From assembly GCA_038215095.1 (NCBI GenBank), contig JBBQRG010000082.1, positions 1 through 12,114 of the forward strand: 12,114 nucleotides of DNA, given 5' to 3'. The notes beneath the pieces were generated by a model. That model was not told the DNA's origin, searched no databases, and worked only from the letters and a program-made list of their open reading frames with translations. Position numbers and translations under genes: made by a program. This stretch comes from DATACN01 sp038215095 (GTDB taxonomy: Bacteria; Actinomycetota; Thermoleophilia; Solirubrobacterales; Thermoleophilaceae). Of this stretch, positions 1-8,282 are shown piece after piece (the stretch's first letter is position 1; the number at the start of each line of letters is the position of its first letter).

Positions 1-73
1 CGAGCCAGGTCTCGAGCTTGCGCTGCTCGGACCAGACCGCGCCCATCTCCGGGCGGGTGTAGCGCTCGATCAC
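1..73 (-). CDS. purB: adenylosuccinate lyase, N-terminal fragment (runs off the window)
   Basis: Only the first 24 codons are present, starting at a GTG (73..71) and reading MIERYTRPEMGAVWSEQRKL before the window ends. This opening, with the IERYTRPEMGAVWS block, is the typical N-terminus of bacterial adenylosuccinate lyase. In the family this enzyme releases fumarate from SAICAR in IMP synthesis and from adenylosuccinate in AMP synthesis, in the cytoplasm. The GTG overlaps the purE stop codon in a GTGA, so translation is probably coupled to purE. The identification rests on a short but distinctive segment and on context as the last visible gene of a pur operon. The rest of the enzyme, including its catalytic residues, cannot be assessed. 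Confidence 0.85.
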   Translation of the reverse strand, partial: MIERYTRPEMGAVWSEQRKLETWL

Positions 74-549
74 TCGAGGATCTTCGCCGCGAGCACGGCG
101 GCGTTCTTCGCGGCGTCGATGCCCACCGTGGCCACCGGCACGCCGGGCGGCATCTGCGCGATCGCCAGCAGCGCGTCCAGTCCGCCGGCCACGGAGGTCT
201 TCGAGGTCAGCGGCACGCCGATCACGGGCAGGTCCGTGTGCGCGGCCACCACGCCGGGCAGCGCGGCCGCCAGGCCGGCGCCGGCGATGATCACGCGCAG
301 CCCGCGCATCTTCGCGTTCTTGGCGTAGTCGGCCACCGTGTCCGGGTCGCGGTGGGCGCTCATCACGCGGATCTCGTTGCTGATCCCGCGCTCCTCGAGC
401 TCGGCCGCGGCCTTCTCCATCACCGGCATGTCGCTCTTCGAGCCCATCACGATGCCCACGCGCGGGGCGTCCACGTCGAGGTCTGCAAACTGCTCCTCGA
501 CCTCCGTCTCGGTTTCTGGCATCGGCGCCTGGGCACCCTCGCCGGTCAT
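70..549 (-). CDS. purE: PurE, N5-carboxyaminoimidazole ribonucleotide mutase
   Basis: A 159-residue PurE-family protein, expected to convert N5-CAIR to CAIR in purine synthesis. A Glu-rich N-terminal extension of about 29 residues precedes the fold. Visible signatures are GSKSD (36-40), SAHR (64-67, with the family's catalytic histidine as H66) and QMPPGVPVATVGI (132-144). The substrate loop reads AGAGLAAALPG (89-99) where typical class I enzymes have AGAGGAAHLPG, so a Gly is replaced by Leu93 and a conserved His by Ala96. The frame stays open far upstream, but the start is set at ATG 549 because it overlaps the purD stop as ATGA and has GGGAGGT 9 bases upstream. It lies between purD and purB; no purK is in view, so the source of N5-CAIR is not shown here. 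Family assignment is secure; the effect of the loop change is unknown. Confidence 0.95.
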   Translation of the reverse strand: MTGEGAQAPMPETETEVEEQFADLDVDAPRVGIVMGSKSDMPVMEKAAAELEERGISNEIRVMSAHRDPDTVADYAKNAKMRGLRVIIAGAGLAAALPGVVAAHTDLPVIGVPLTSKTSVAGGLDALLAIAQMPPGVPVATVGIDAAKNAAVLAAKILE

Positions 550-1829
550 CTCGTAGCCACCTCCCTCTCCACCGCGCGTGCCGCGATGTCGGAGCGCATC
601 TGGCGCCCGTCGAACTGGATTCGCCCCGCGGCGGCGTAGGCGCGCTCGCGCGCCTCGCTCGGCGTTACCCCCACGCCTGTCACGTTCAGCACGCGGCCGC
701 CCGCGGTCACGAGCCGTCCGCCGACCTCGGCGGTGCCCGCATGCAGCAGCTCGGCGCCCAGCGCCTCGGCCTCCTCGAGGCCTGTGATCTCGTCGCCCTT
801 CGAGGACGACGCCGGATATCCCCGCGATGCCAGCACGAGTGTCACGGCCCAGTCTGGCGACCACTCCGGCTCGATTCCGGCCAATCCCCCGGGCCTCGAG
901 GAGCCCTCGAGCAGGTCGAGCACGTCGGAGCGCAGCCGCGGCAGCACCGCCTGCGTCTCCGGGTCGCCGAAGCGGGCGTTGTACTCCAAGACCTTGGGCC
1001 CGGACGGGGTCATCATCAGCCCCGCGTAGAGCACGCCGTGGAAAGGAGTGCCGCGCCGCTTCAGCTCGTCCACGATCGGCTGGTGCACGCTGGCCGCCAG
1101 CGATTCGACCTCGTCCGGGCCGATGCCGGGGACGGGCGAGTAGCTGCCCATGCCGCCGGTGTTGGGGCCCTGGTCGCCGTCGCCGATGCGCTTGTAGTCC
1201 TGGGCCGGCGCGAGCGGCAGTGCGCGCTCGCCGTCGCAGACCGCGAGCAGCGACAGCTCATCGCCCTCGAGGAACTCCTCCAGCACGACCTCCGTCTCCC
1301 CGAAGCGCCGCTCCCCGAAGAACACGTCGATCGCCTCGCGCGCCTCGGCCTCGTGCGCGGCGATGATCACGCCCTTGCCCGCGGCCAGCACGTCGGCCTT
1401 CAGCACCGCCGGGTAGGAGGCGCAGGCCAGGTGCTCGGCCGCCTCCTCGCGCGTGCGGAACAGGACGTGCGAGGCGGTGGGGATGCCGACGTCTCGCATC
1501 AGCTGCTTCGCGTAGGCCTTCGAGCCCTCGATCCGAGCGGCCTCTGCGCTCGGGCCGAACGCCGCGATGCCCTCCTCGCCGAGCGCGTCCACGAGCCCGG
1601 CCACCAGCGGAGCCTCGGGGCCCACCACCACGAGCTCGGCTCCAAGCTGGCTGGCCGTGCGCACCAGCTCCTCCACGTCCTCCGCGCCCACGCCGATGCA
1701 CTCCACCCCGTCGCGCGCGATGCCGGTGTTGCCGGGGGCGGCGATCAGCTCGGGCCGGCGGGGGCTGCGCAGCAGTGCGCGCACGAGCGCGTGCTCGCGC
1801 CCGCCCCCGCCTACCACGAGGACCCTCAT
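546..1829 (-). CDS. purD: phosphoribosylamine-glycine ligase (GARS)
   Basis: A 427-residue protein of normal family length. It uses ATP to join phosphoribosylamine and glycine into GAR, the second step of de novo purine synthesis. The N-terminal nucleotide-fold motif GGGGREHAL is at 7-15 and GPEAPLVAGL at 70-79. The ATP-grasp region holds the YPAVLKAD...AAGKGVIIA lysine/glycine loop (139-157) and a VVLEEFLEGDE segment (181-191). Then come DYKRIGDGDQGPNTGGMGSY (211-230) and LEYNARFGDPETQ (281-293), which carries the metal-binding acidic and asparagine residues. The C-terminal domain is complete. The ATG start leaves one base after the upstream GYD gene's stop and has no clear Shine-Dalgarno sequence, so it is probably translated by coupling. 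The stop overlaps the purE start as ATGA. Confidence 0.97.
   Translation of the reverse strand: MRVLVVGGGGREHALVRALLRSPRRPELIAAPGNTGIARDGVECIGVGAEDVEELVRTASQLGAELVVVGPEAPLVAGLVDALGEEGIAAFGPSAEAARIEGSKAYAKQLMRDVGIPTASHVLFRTREEAAEHLACASYPAVLKADVLAAGKGVIIAAHEAEAREAIDVFFGERRFGETEVVLEEFLEGDELSLLAVCDGERALPLAPAQDYKRIGDGDQGPNTGGMGSYSPVPGIGPDEVESLAASVHQPIVDELKRRGTPFHGVLYAGLMMTPSGPKVLEYNARFGDPETQAVLPRLRSDVLDLLEGSSRPGGLAGIEPEWSPDWAVTLVLASRGYPASSSKGDEITGLEEAEALGAELLHAGTAEVGGRLVTAGGRVLNVTGVGVTPSEARERAYAAAGRIQFDGRQMRSDIAARAVEREVATR
559..565 (-). promoter_or_regulatory. ribosome binding site that fixes the purE start
   Basis: The minus strand reads GGGAGGT, 9 bases before the ATG at 549, inside the end of purD. 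It supports the shorter 159-residue PurE over the much longer open frame that extends upstream. Confidence 0.7.
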
Positions 1830-1830
1830 G

Positions 1831-2112
1831 TCAGAGCGCCGCGATGAAGTCGTCCACCGGGATTGCCACCAGCGACTCGTAGCGGGCCGTGCCGCGCGAG
1901 CCGAGCTCCAGCGACACGCGCGCCATCGTGACCTCGTCGGGCGCCTCCACGATGTTCACGAAGTCGTACTGCCCGAGCGTCGCCCACTGCGCCTTTACGG
2001 TGGCTCCGAGCTGCTCGATCTCCTTGTTCACCTCTTGGATGCGCGACGGGTTGTTCTTGATCGTCTGCACGCCCTCCGGGGTCAGGGTGCTGAGCATCAC
2101 GAACGTCGGCAT
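1831..2112 (-). CDS. GYD-domain protein, first gene of the pur operon
   Basis: A 93-residue protein matching the small GYD-domain family, named for a Gly-x-Tyr-Asp motif seen here as GQYD at 47-50. Other features are VMLSTLTPEGVQTIKNNP at 5-22 and a TMARVSLELGSRG segment at 62-74. The size and alternating pattern suggest a ferredoxin-like alpha/beta fold of the dimeric kind, with no signal peptide or membrane segment. It is not PurS, which is also small and found in pur operons but lacks these motifs. No biochemical function is established for the family. The ATG has AAGGA 5 bases upstream, and the stop is one base before purD, so it is almost certainly co-transcribed with purD, purE and purB. 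Family call is firm; any purine role is inference from position only. Confidence 0.88.
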   Translation of the reverse strand: MPTFVMLSTLTPEGVQTIKNNPSRIQEVNKEIEQLGATVKAQWATLGQYDFVNIVEAPDEVTMARVSLELGSRGTARYESLVAIPVDDFIAAL

Positions 2113-2159
2113 GGCGATCCTTTCGCGTCGGAACCGAGCGCCTACTGTAACTTCGCGCC
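2113..2159. promoter_or_regulatory. divergent promoter region between the pur operon and the methyltransferase gene
   Basis: These 47 bases are all that separate two divergent transcription units, so both promoters should lie here or just inside the flanking genes. For the pur operon, the minus strand has a -10-like TACAGT (2149..2144), giving a leader of roughly 25 bases, then AAGGA (2122..2118) before the ATG. For the methyltransferase, the plus strand has TGTAAC (2146-2151) only 8 bases before the GTG, which would fit a leaderless transcript. Neither has a good -35 box, and the two -10 candidates overlap. This is a weak, position-driven prediction. Confidence 0.35.
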
Positions 2160-2795
2160 GTGGTTCGACGCCTCTACGACGCCACCTGGGGACGCGTCTT
2201 CGCCCGTGGCTACGACTTCTTCCAGCGCCGCGCCGAGGACGCTGGCATGCGCGAGCGCCGCACGCAGTTCCTCGCGAGCGCGACCGGCCGGGCCCTTGAG
2301 ATCGGCACGGGCACGGGACTGAACCTGGACCGCTGGCCCCCGAACGTGGACCTGGTGCTGTCGGAGCCCGACCCGCACATGGCGGCCCAGCTGCGCCGCA
2401 AGGTCGAGCGCTCCGGCCGCAGCGCCGAGGTGGTGGTGGCGCCGGCCGAGCGGCTGCCCTTCCCCGACGCCAGCTTCGACACGCTCGGCTTCACCTTCGT
2501 GCTCTGCACGGTGCCCGACCCCGCCGCGGGGCTCCGCGAGATCGCGCGCGTGCTGAAGCCCGGCGGGCGGCTGCTGTTCCTGGAGCACGTGCGCTCACCC
2601 GACCCCGGCCTTGCCCGCTGGCAGGACCGGCTTCACGGCGCCTGGTACGTGTTCGGCCACGGCTGCCACTGCAACAGGGACACGCTGGCGACGCTCGAAG
2701 CCTCGCCGCTCGAGGTCGAAGAGGCCGACCGGGGAGAGGTACCGGGTACCGTTCCGCTGGTGAAGCCGATGCTCGTGGGAGCCGCACGCCGATGA
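2160..2795 (+). CDS. SAM-dependent methyltransferase, METTL7/UbiE-like
   Basis: A 211-residue class I methyltransferase. The SAM-binding loop is ALEIGTGTGLNL (45-56), the acidic residue after strand 2 lies in LSEPDPHM (67-74), and AERLPFPDASFD (96-107) precedes the fourth strand. EIARVLKPGGRLLFLEHVRS (127-146) is the usual post-motif segment. The C-terminal GHGCHCNRDT (167-176) resembles the GC-x-x-x-R-x-T element of METTL7-type (thiol methyltransferase) proteins, so the substrate may be a small lipophilic or thiol compound, but this is inference. There is no signal peptide. The start is GTG with no Shine-Dalgarno, possibly leaderless; an ATG at residue 30 would remove the conserved N-terminal helix. 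The stop overlaps the next gene as ATGA. Methyltransferase fold is certain; substrate unknown. Confidence 0.88.
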   Translation: MVRRLYDATWGRVFARGYDFFQRRAEDAGMRERRTQFLASATGRALEIGTGTGLNLDRWPPNVDLVLSEPDPHMAAQLRRKVERSGRSAEVVVAPAERLPFPDASFDTLGFTFVLCTVPDPAAGLREIARVLKPGGRLLFLEHVRSPDPGLARWQDRLHGAWYVFGHGCHCNRDTLATLEASPLEVEEADRGEVPGTVPLVKPMLVGAARR

Positions 2796-3466
2796 GGACC
2801 CGGACGATCGCCGGCGCAGCCGCCGCGCTGGCCCTGCTCGCGGCCCCGGCCGCGGCGAACGCGGCCACGCTGGCCGTCGCCCCCCTGAAGGCCTGTTACC
2901 GCGCCGGCGAGACCGTCGGCATGGCCGGCGGGGGCTACACGCCCAACACCACCGTTCAGGTGAACTCAGACGGGCGGGTCGTCGGGTCCGTCCTCTCGGA
3001 CGCCGCCGGCAACTTCGCGGGCGCACTCCAGCTGGGTGTGCCCAGCGGCGAGCGGCTGAAGACCTACTCCGCGGTCGACACGGCGAACACCGCCAACACC
3101 GCGTCGGTGCAGCTGCGCGTGAGCAGGCTACTCGTGACCGTGAAGCCCAAGAACGGCCGCCCCGGCCGCGTCCTGCGGGTCAAGGCGCGCGGCTTCAGCA
3201 CCGGCAAGACCCTCTACGCGCACGTCGTGCGCGGCCACAAGACGCGCAACGTCAGGATCGGGAAGCTGAAGGGCGCCTGCCACACGCTCAGCGTGCGAAA
3301 GCGGATCTTCTCGAAGCACACGAAGACCGGCACCTACACCGTGCAGTTCGACAGCAAGCGCCACTACTCGAAGAAGACCGCCGTGCGCTACCGCTTCACC
3401 GTGCCGGTCGTGCCGGTCGCCGCGAACAGCTCGGCGTCCGCCGCCGCCTGGTCCCGGCTGCGCTAG
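2792..3466 (+). CDS. secreted protein with two similar beta-rich modules
   Basis: A 224-residue protein of unknown function. It opens with a Sec signal peptide (MRTRT, then an Ala/Leu-rich core) with probable cleavage after ANA at residues 22-24. Two modules follow. The first (about 26-108) contains GETVGMAGGGYTPNTTVQV (39-57) and the second (about 110-206) contains GRVLRVKARGFSTGKTLYAHV (125-145). The shared G-x-V-x-V/M-x-G/R-G-Y/F-x-x-x-T pattern suggests a duplicated immunoglobulin-like or IPT-like sandwich. The second module is very basic (many Lys, Arg, His). Two cysteines, C35 and C163, sit in different modules and could pair. A short NTANTANTA run occurs at 98-106. The start overlaps the methyltransferase stop, so the two are co-translated. 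I recognise no named family; an extracellular, perhaps wall-associated role is inference. Confidence 0.82.
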   Translation: MRTRTIAGAAAALALLAAPAAANAATLAVAPLKACYRAGETVGMAGGGYTPNTTVQVNSDGRVVGSVLSDAAGNFAGALQLGVPSGERLKTYSAVDTANTANTASVQLRVSRLLVTVKPKNGRPGRVLRVKARGFSTGKTLYAHVVRGHKTRNVRIGKLKGACHTLSVRKRIFSKHTKTGTYTVQFDSKRHYSKKTAVRYRFTVPVVPVAANSSASAAAWSRLR

Positions 3467-3822
3467 AGGTCCACGCCCGGGAGGCGCTCGCGCAGGTGCT
3501 CGGCCATCAGGTCGCGGACCGCGCGCCGCTCCTCGAAGCTCGCCATCCGGTAACGCCCCAGCAGCTCCTTTTGCGACTCGAGCGGCAGGCCGGCGATCTC
3601 CCAGCGCACCGCCAGGCGCTCGAACAGGAACTCCACGCGGCGCTGCCAGCGGTCCTCACTCGACGCGGCCGGCTTTGACTCCAGCTGATCGAGCTTGCGC
3701 AGCGTGCCCTCGGTGAGCTCGTCGCGCAGCGTCAGCACGTTGCCCTCGGGATCCGTGTAGTCGCTGGTCGTGGCGGCCGCCACGGACCCGTGCCGCTTTC
3801 GGTTGCGCTGGCGCTTGCCCAC
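3463..3822 (-). CDS. hypothetical small basic N-terminus / helical protein
   Basis: A 119-residue protein I do not recognise. Residues 1-12 are strongly basic (MGKRQRNRKRHG). A short polar stretch, YTDPEGNVLTLRDELTEGTL (22-41), follows, then a helical remainder with WQRRVEFLFERLAVRWEIAG at 59-78 and a charged tail to LPGVDL. No signal peptide, membrane segment or cysteine is present, so it is probably cytoplasmic and could bind nucleic acid or ribosomes through its basic end. The start is GTG, whose G is also the last base of the upstream membrane-protein gene's TAG stop, so translation is probably coupled. It is third in the apparent clpB operon. Its TAG stop shares a CTAG with the stop of the convergent gene on the other strand. 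Coding status is supported by tight packing; function unknown. Confidence 0.75.
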   Translation of the reverse strand: MGKRQRNRKRHGSVAAATTSDYTDPEGNVLTLRDELTEGTLRKLDQLESKPAASSEDRWQRRVEFLFERLAVRWEIAGLPLESQKELLGRYRMASFEERRAVRDLMAEHLRERLPGVDL

Positions 3823-4253
3823 TAAGCGCTTGGGTGGCCGGTCACGGCCGCCTCGGGCGTCATGCCGGCCAGCGCGTGGCCATCCGAGTCGAGCGTCCGC
3901 GAGAGCCAGGCGGCCACCGCGGCGGAGCCGGCGCCCAGGGCGAGCACGCCCGGGCGCATCAGCGGCGGCACGGAGCTCCCGGCGGCCAGCGTGGCGAGGA
4001 AATCCACCGCGTCCGAGAGCGCCGAGCCCTCGAGCCAGCCGCGCACCGGAGCGCCGCGGTCGATGGCGATCACGACTCCCAGGCCCAGCGCCAGGTCGCG
4101 CACGCCGAACGCGCGCGACAGCAGCTTGGCGGAGGGCCGGGCGGCGTCGGCTCCTACCCAGGTCCGTCCAGCCAGGCCCGGCGCCAGCATGAAGGCGGCT
4201 CCTACGGCCATGCGCCCGCGGGCCTGGGCAAGTGCGATCTCGCGCGGCTCCAT
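3822..4253 (-). CDS. small membrane protein (DUF4267-like?)
   Basis: A 143-residue protein with about three to four hydrophobic helices. They lie near residues 14-27 (MAVGAAFMLAPGLAG), 51-64 (VRDLALGLGVVIAI), 80-92 and 100-116 (PGVLALGAGSAAVAAWL). The pattern GRMAVGAAFML ... FGVRDLALGLG ... RGAPVRGWLEGSALSDAVD is common in actinobacterial small membrane proteins of the DUF4267 type, but I am not certain of the family. The frame is open further upstream into clpB. The start is set at ATG 4253 because AGGA (4265..4262) lies 8 bases before it. An in-frame ATG at 4262 is possible but has its AGG directly abutting. It follows clpB by 19 bases and overlaps the next gene by one base. No function can be assigned. 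Confidence 0.75.
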   Translation of the reverse strand: MEPREIALAQARGRMAVGAAFMLAPGLAGRTWVGADAARPSAKLLSRAFGVRDLALGLGVVIAIDRGAPVRGWLEGSALSDAVDFLATLAAGSSVPPLMRPGVLALGAGSAAVAAWLSRTLDSDGHALAGMTPEAAVTGHPSA

Positions 4254-4261
4254 GCCGCGCA

Positions 4262-4265
4262 TCCT
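4262..4265 (-). promoter_or_regulatory. ribosome binding site choosing the start of the membrane-protein gene
   Basis: The minus strand reads AGGA, 8 bases before ATG 4253, in the 19-base gap after clpB. It favours that ATG over the in-frame ATG at 4262, which overlaps this site. Confidence 0.5.
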
Positions 4266-4272
4266 AAGCCCG

Positions 4273-6813
<2,541 letters not shown>

Positions 6814-6829
6814 AGAAAATCTAAGTCTG

Positions 6830-6858
6830 TTTATAGCAGGATTGGACCCGGGCGTCCA
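6830..6858 (-). promoter_or_regulatory. clpB promoter (-35 TGGACG, 17 bases, -10 TATAAA)
   Basis: On the minus strand TGGACG (6858..6853) and TATAAA (6835..6830) are separated by exactly 17 bases, matching the housekeeping sigma consensus at 4/6 and 5/6 positions. The implied transcription start near 6823 gives a leader of about 10 bases, too short for a normal Shine-Dalgarno, and none is seen. This AT-rich patch (6812-6837) stands out in a GC-rich neighbourhood. I found neither a HAIR (CTTGAGT-N7-ACTCAAG) nor a CIRCE (TTAGCACTC-N9-GAGTGCTAA) sequence here. Confidence 0.6.
6843..6858. repeat. inverted repeat TGGAC-N6-GTCCA over the clpB -35 box
   Basis: Perfect 5-base arms, TGGAC (6843-6847) and GTCCA (6854-6858), flank a CCGGGC centre. 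One arm is part of the clpB -35 hexamer, where a bound dimer would block RNA polymerase. Short arms in GC-rich DNA can arise by chance, so an operator role is only a suggestion. Confidence 0.35.
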
Positions 6859-6896
6859 CGACTTTGCGCGGCCGGGCCTGCCATCGTAGGCGGTAG

Positions 6897-8282
6897 GTGC
6901 GAAGCGCCATATTCAGAACGCTGTGCGTGATCGGGGCGCTCGTGACGCTGGCGCCGGCCGCCGCCCGCGCGGCCTCGCCGGTGTCCTCGCACGCGATGGT
7001 CTACACCTGCTGCACGCCCCACGCGATGAAGGAGCGAGCCTTCGCCGAGTCGAAGGCGCTGGGCGCGTCCTTCATCCGGGTGGACGTGGAGCTGGGCCCG
7101 ATCTTCGAGTCCGGCGGCCAGCCCCGCCAGCAGCCCGACTGGAGCGGGCTCGACGACGTCATGGAGCTGTCGCGGCGCTACCGGCTACCGGTGCTCGGCA
7201 TCGTGCTGGGCACGCCCGCATACGTGTCCGACTGCCCTGAGCTCGGTGCCGACGCCGGGCGCTGCGGCGCCCGCGATCCGGGCGAGTACGGGCGGCTGGC
7301 CGGCGAGCTGGCCGCGCACGCGCGCGGGACGATCGCCTACTGGGAGATCCTGAACGAGCCCGACGGCCGCTGGGCCTTCGAGGGCACGCCCGAGCAGTAC
7401 GCGCGCATGCTCTCCGCCAGCCACGACGCGATCAGGTCGAGGGCGCCCGAGGACCAGGTCGTCCTGGGCGGTGTCAGGGGCCCCACGGACCCGCACTGGA
7501 TCGACCAGGCCTTCGCCACGCCGGGCGCGGACGCGGCCCACAAGTTCGAGATCGCGAACATGCACCTGCGCGGCCGGCTCCTGGACCTGCCCACCGGCGT
7601 CGCGGCCTGGAGGGCCACGCTCCAGCGACACGGCTTCAACGGCCCGATCTGGGTGACCGAGCACGGCTACTCGGCCGAGCCCACCTACCAGCAGGATCCG
7701 GGCTTCAGAGGAGGCGAGGCCGCCCAGGCGGGCTACCTGAAGCGCTCGCTGCTGACGCTCACGGAAGCGGGCGCGCAGCAGGTGTTCGTGACCTTGCGCG
7801 ACAACGCGGACCTGGAGCCGAACTACGTGCACGAGGGGCTCGAGCAGATCGGCGGTGGGCCGGGCTACGGGGCGCAGCGCCGGCCGGCATTCGCCGCCGT
7901 GCGCGACTTCTCGCTGCGCTGGCCCGAGATCCACGCGCTGCTGGCGAGCCAGCGCGCGCACGAGCGCCGCGCCGCCGAGCTCTCCCAACTGGCGCTGATC
8001 GATGCGGCCCGGCTGCGCCGCGCACGCTCGGGACGCGCCGACGTGCGCCTGGCGCTGATGGCCACGCGGCGGGTGATCGGCAAGGCGAGCCGCGCCCGCG
8101 CCAGCTCGAAGCGCCGCGCCCGGCTGCGGATCGCCAATCGCCAGGCGCCCAAGCTCCAGCGGCTGCTGAAGCGTTTCGACCTGCGCGTGCGCAGCTACGC
8201 GCAGCGCACCCAGGGCGACCGGCTCGAGGCGTCCCAGCACTCGCTGGCCGCGCTCGACTGCGCCCGCCGGATAGCCGGCTAG
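6897..8282 (+). CDS. secreted clan GH-A glycoside hydrolase-like protein with basic helical tail
   Basis: A 461-residue exported protein. A signal peptide (residues 1-25, cleavage after ARA) leads into a TIM-barrel-like domain to about 342. ASFIRVDVELGPIF (57-70) and LPVLGIVLGTPAYVSDCP (97-114) look like early barrel strands. WEILNEPD (149-156) carries the Asn-Glu pair of clan GH-A acid/base residues (E154), and IWVTEHGYS (251-259) has the expected strand-7 nucleophile (E255). Both catalytic glutamates are thus present and the protein is probably an active glycosidase, of GH5/GH39-type architecture; the substrate cannot be told. C38, C39, C113 and C123 could form disulfides. Residues 343-461 are a separate Arg/Ala-rich, helix-prone tail, possibly binding anionic wall polymers (inference). 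The start is GTG with a weak AGGCGG upstream. It is divergent from clpB with an 83-base gap and converges on hspR. Confidence 0.85.
   Translation: MRSAIFRTLCVIGALVTLAPAAARAASPVSSHAMVYTCCTPHAMKERAFAESKALGASFIRVDVELGPIFESGGQPRQQPDWSGLDDVMELSRRYRLPVLGIVLGTPAYVSDCPELGADAGRCGARDPGEYGRLAGELAAHARGTIAYWEILNEPDGRWAFEGTPEQYARMLSASHDAIRSRAPEDQVVLGGVRGPTDPHWIDQAFATPGADAAHKFEIANMHLRGRLLDLPTGVAAWRATLQRHGFNGPIWVTEHGYSAEPTYQQDPGFRGGEAAQAGYLKRSLLTLTEAGAQQVFVTLRDNADLEPNYVHEGLEQIGGGPGYGAQRRPAFAAVRDFSLRWPEIHALLASQRAHERRAAELSQLALIDAARLRRARSGRADVRLALMATRRVIGKASRARASSKRRARLRIANRQAPKLQRLLKRFDLRVRSYAQRTQGDRLEASQHSLAALDCARRIAG

Noticed and set aside
550..864. Longer PurE with an N-terminal extension of about 105 residues
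   Set aside because: The extension is an out-of-frame reading of purD, Arg/Gly-rich, and a ribosome binding site with an ATGA overlap marks the start at 549.
741..1847. A 368-codon plus-strand frame opposite purD
   Set aside because: Antisense shadow of an intact purD; low-complexity Arg/His/Ala composition and no domain pattern.
1831..2112. PurS subunit of FGAM synthase
   Set aside because: Size and operon position fit, but the sequence carries the GYD pattern (GQYD at 47-50) and lacks PurS features; no purQ or purL adjoins.
6814..6896. HAIR or CIRCE operator at clpB
   Set aside because: Neither CTTGAGT-N7-ACTCAAG nor TTAGCACTC-N9-GAGTGCTAA, nor a close variant, is present on either strand.
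7185..8240. A 351-codon minus-strand frame opposite the glycosidase gene
   Set aside because: The plus-strand gene has a signal peptide and both catalytic motifs; the reverse frame has only Arg/Leu/Val-rich filler.
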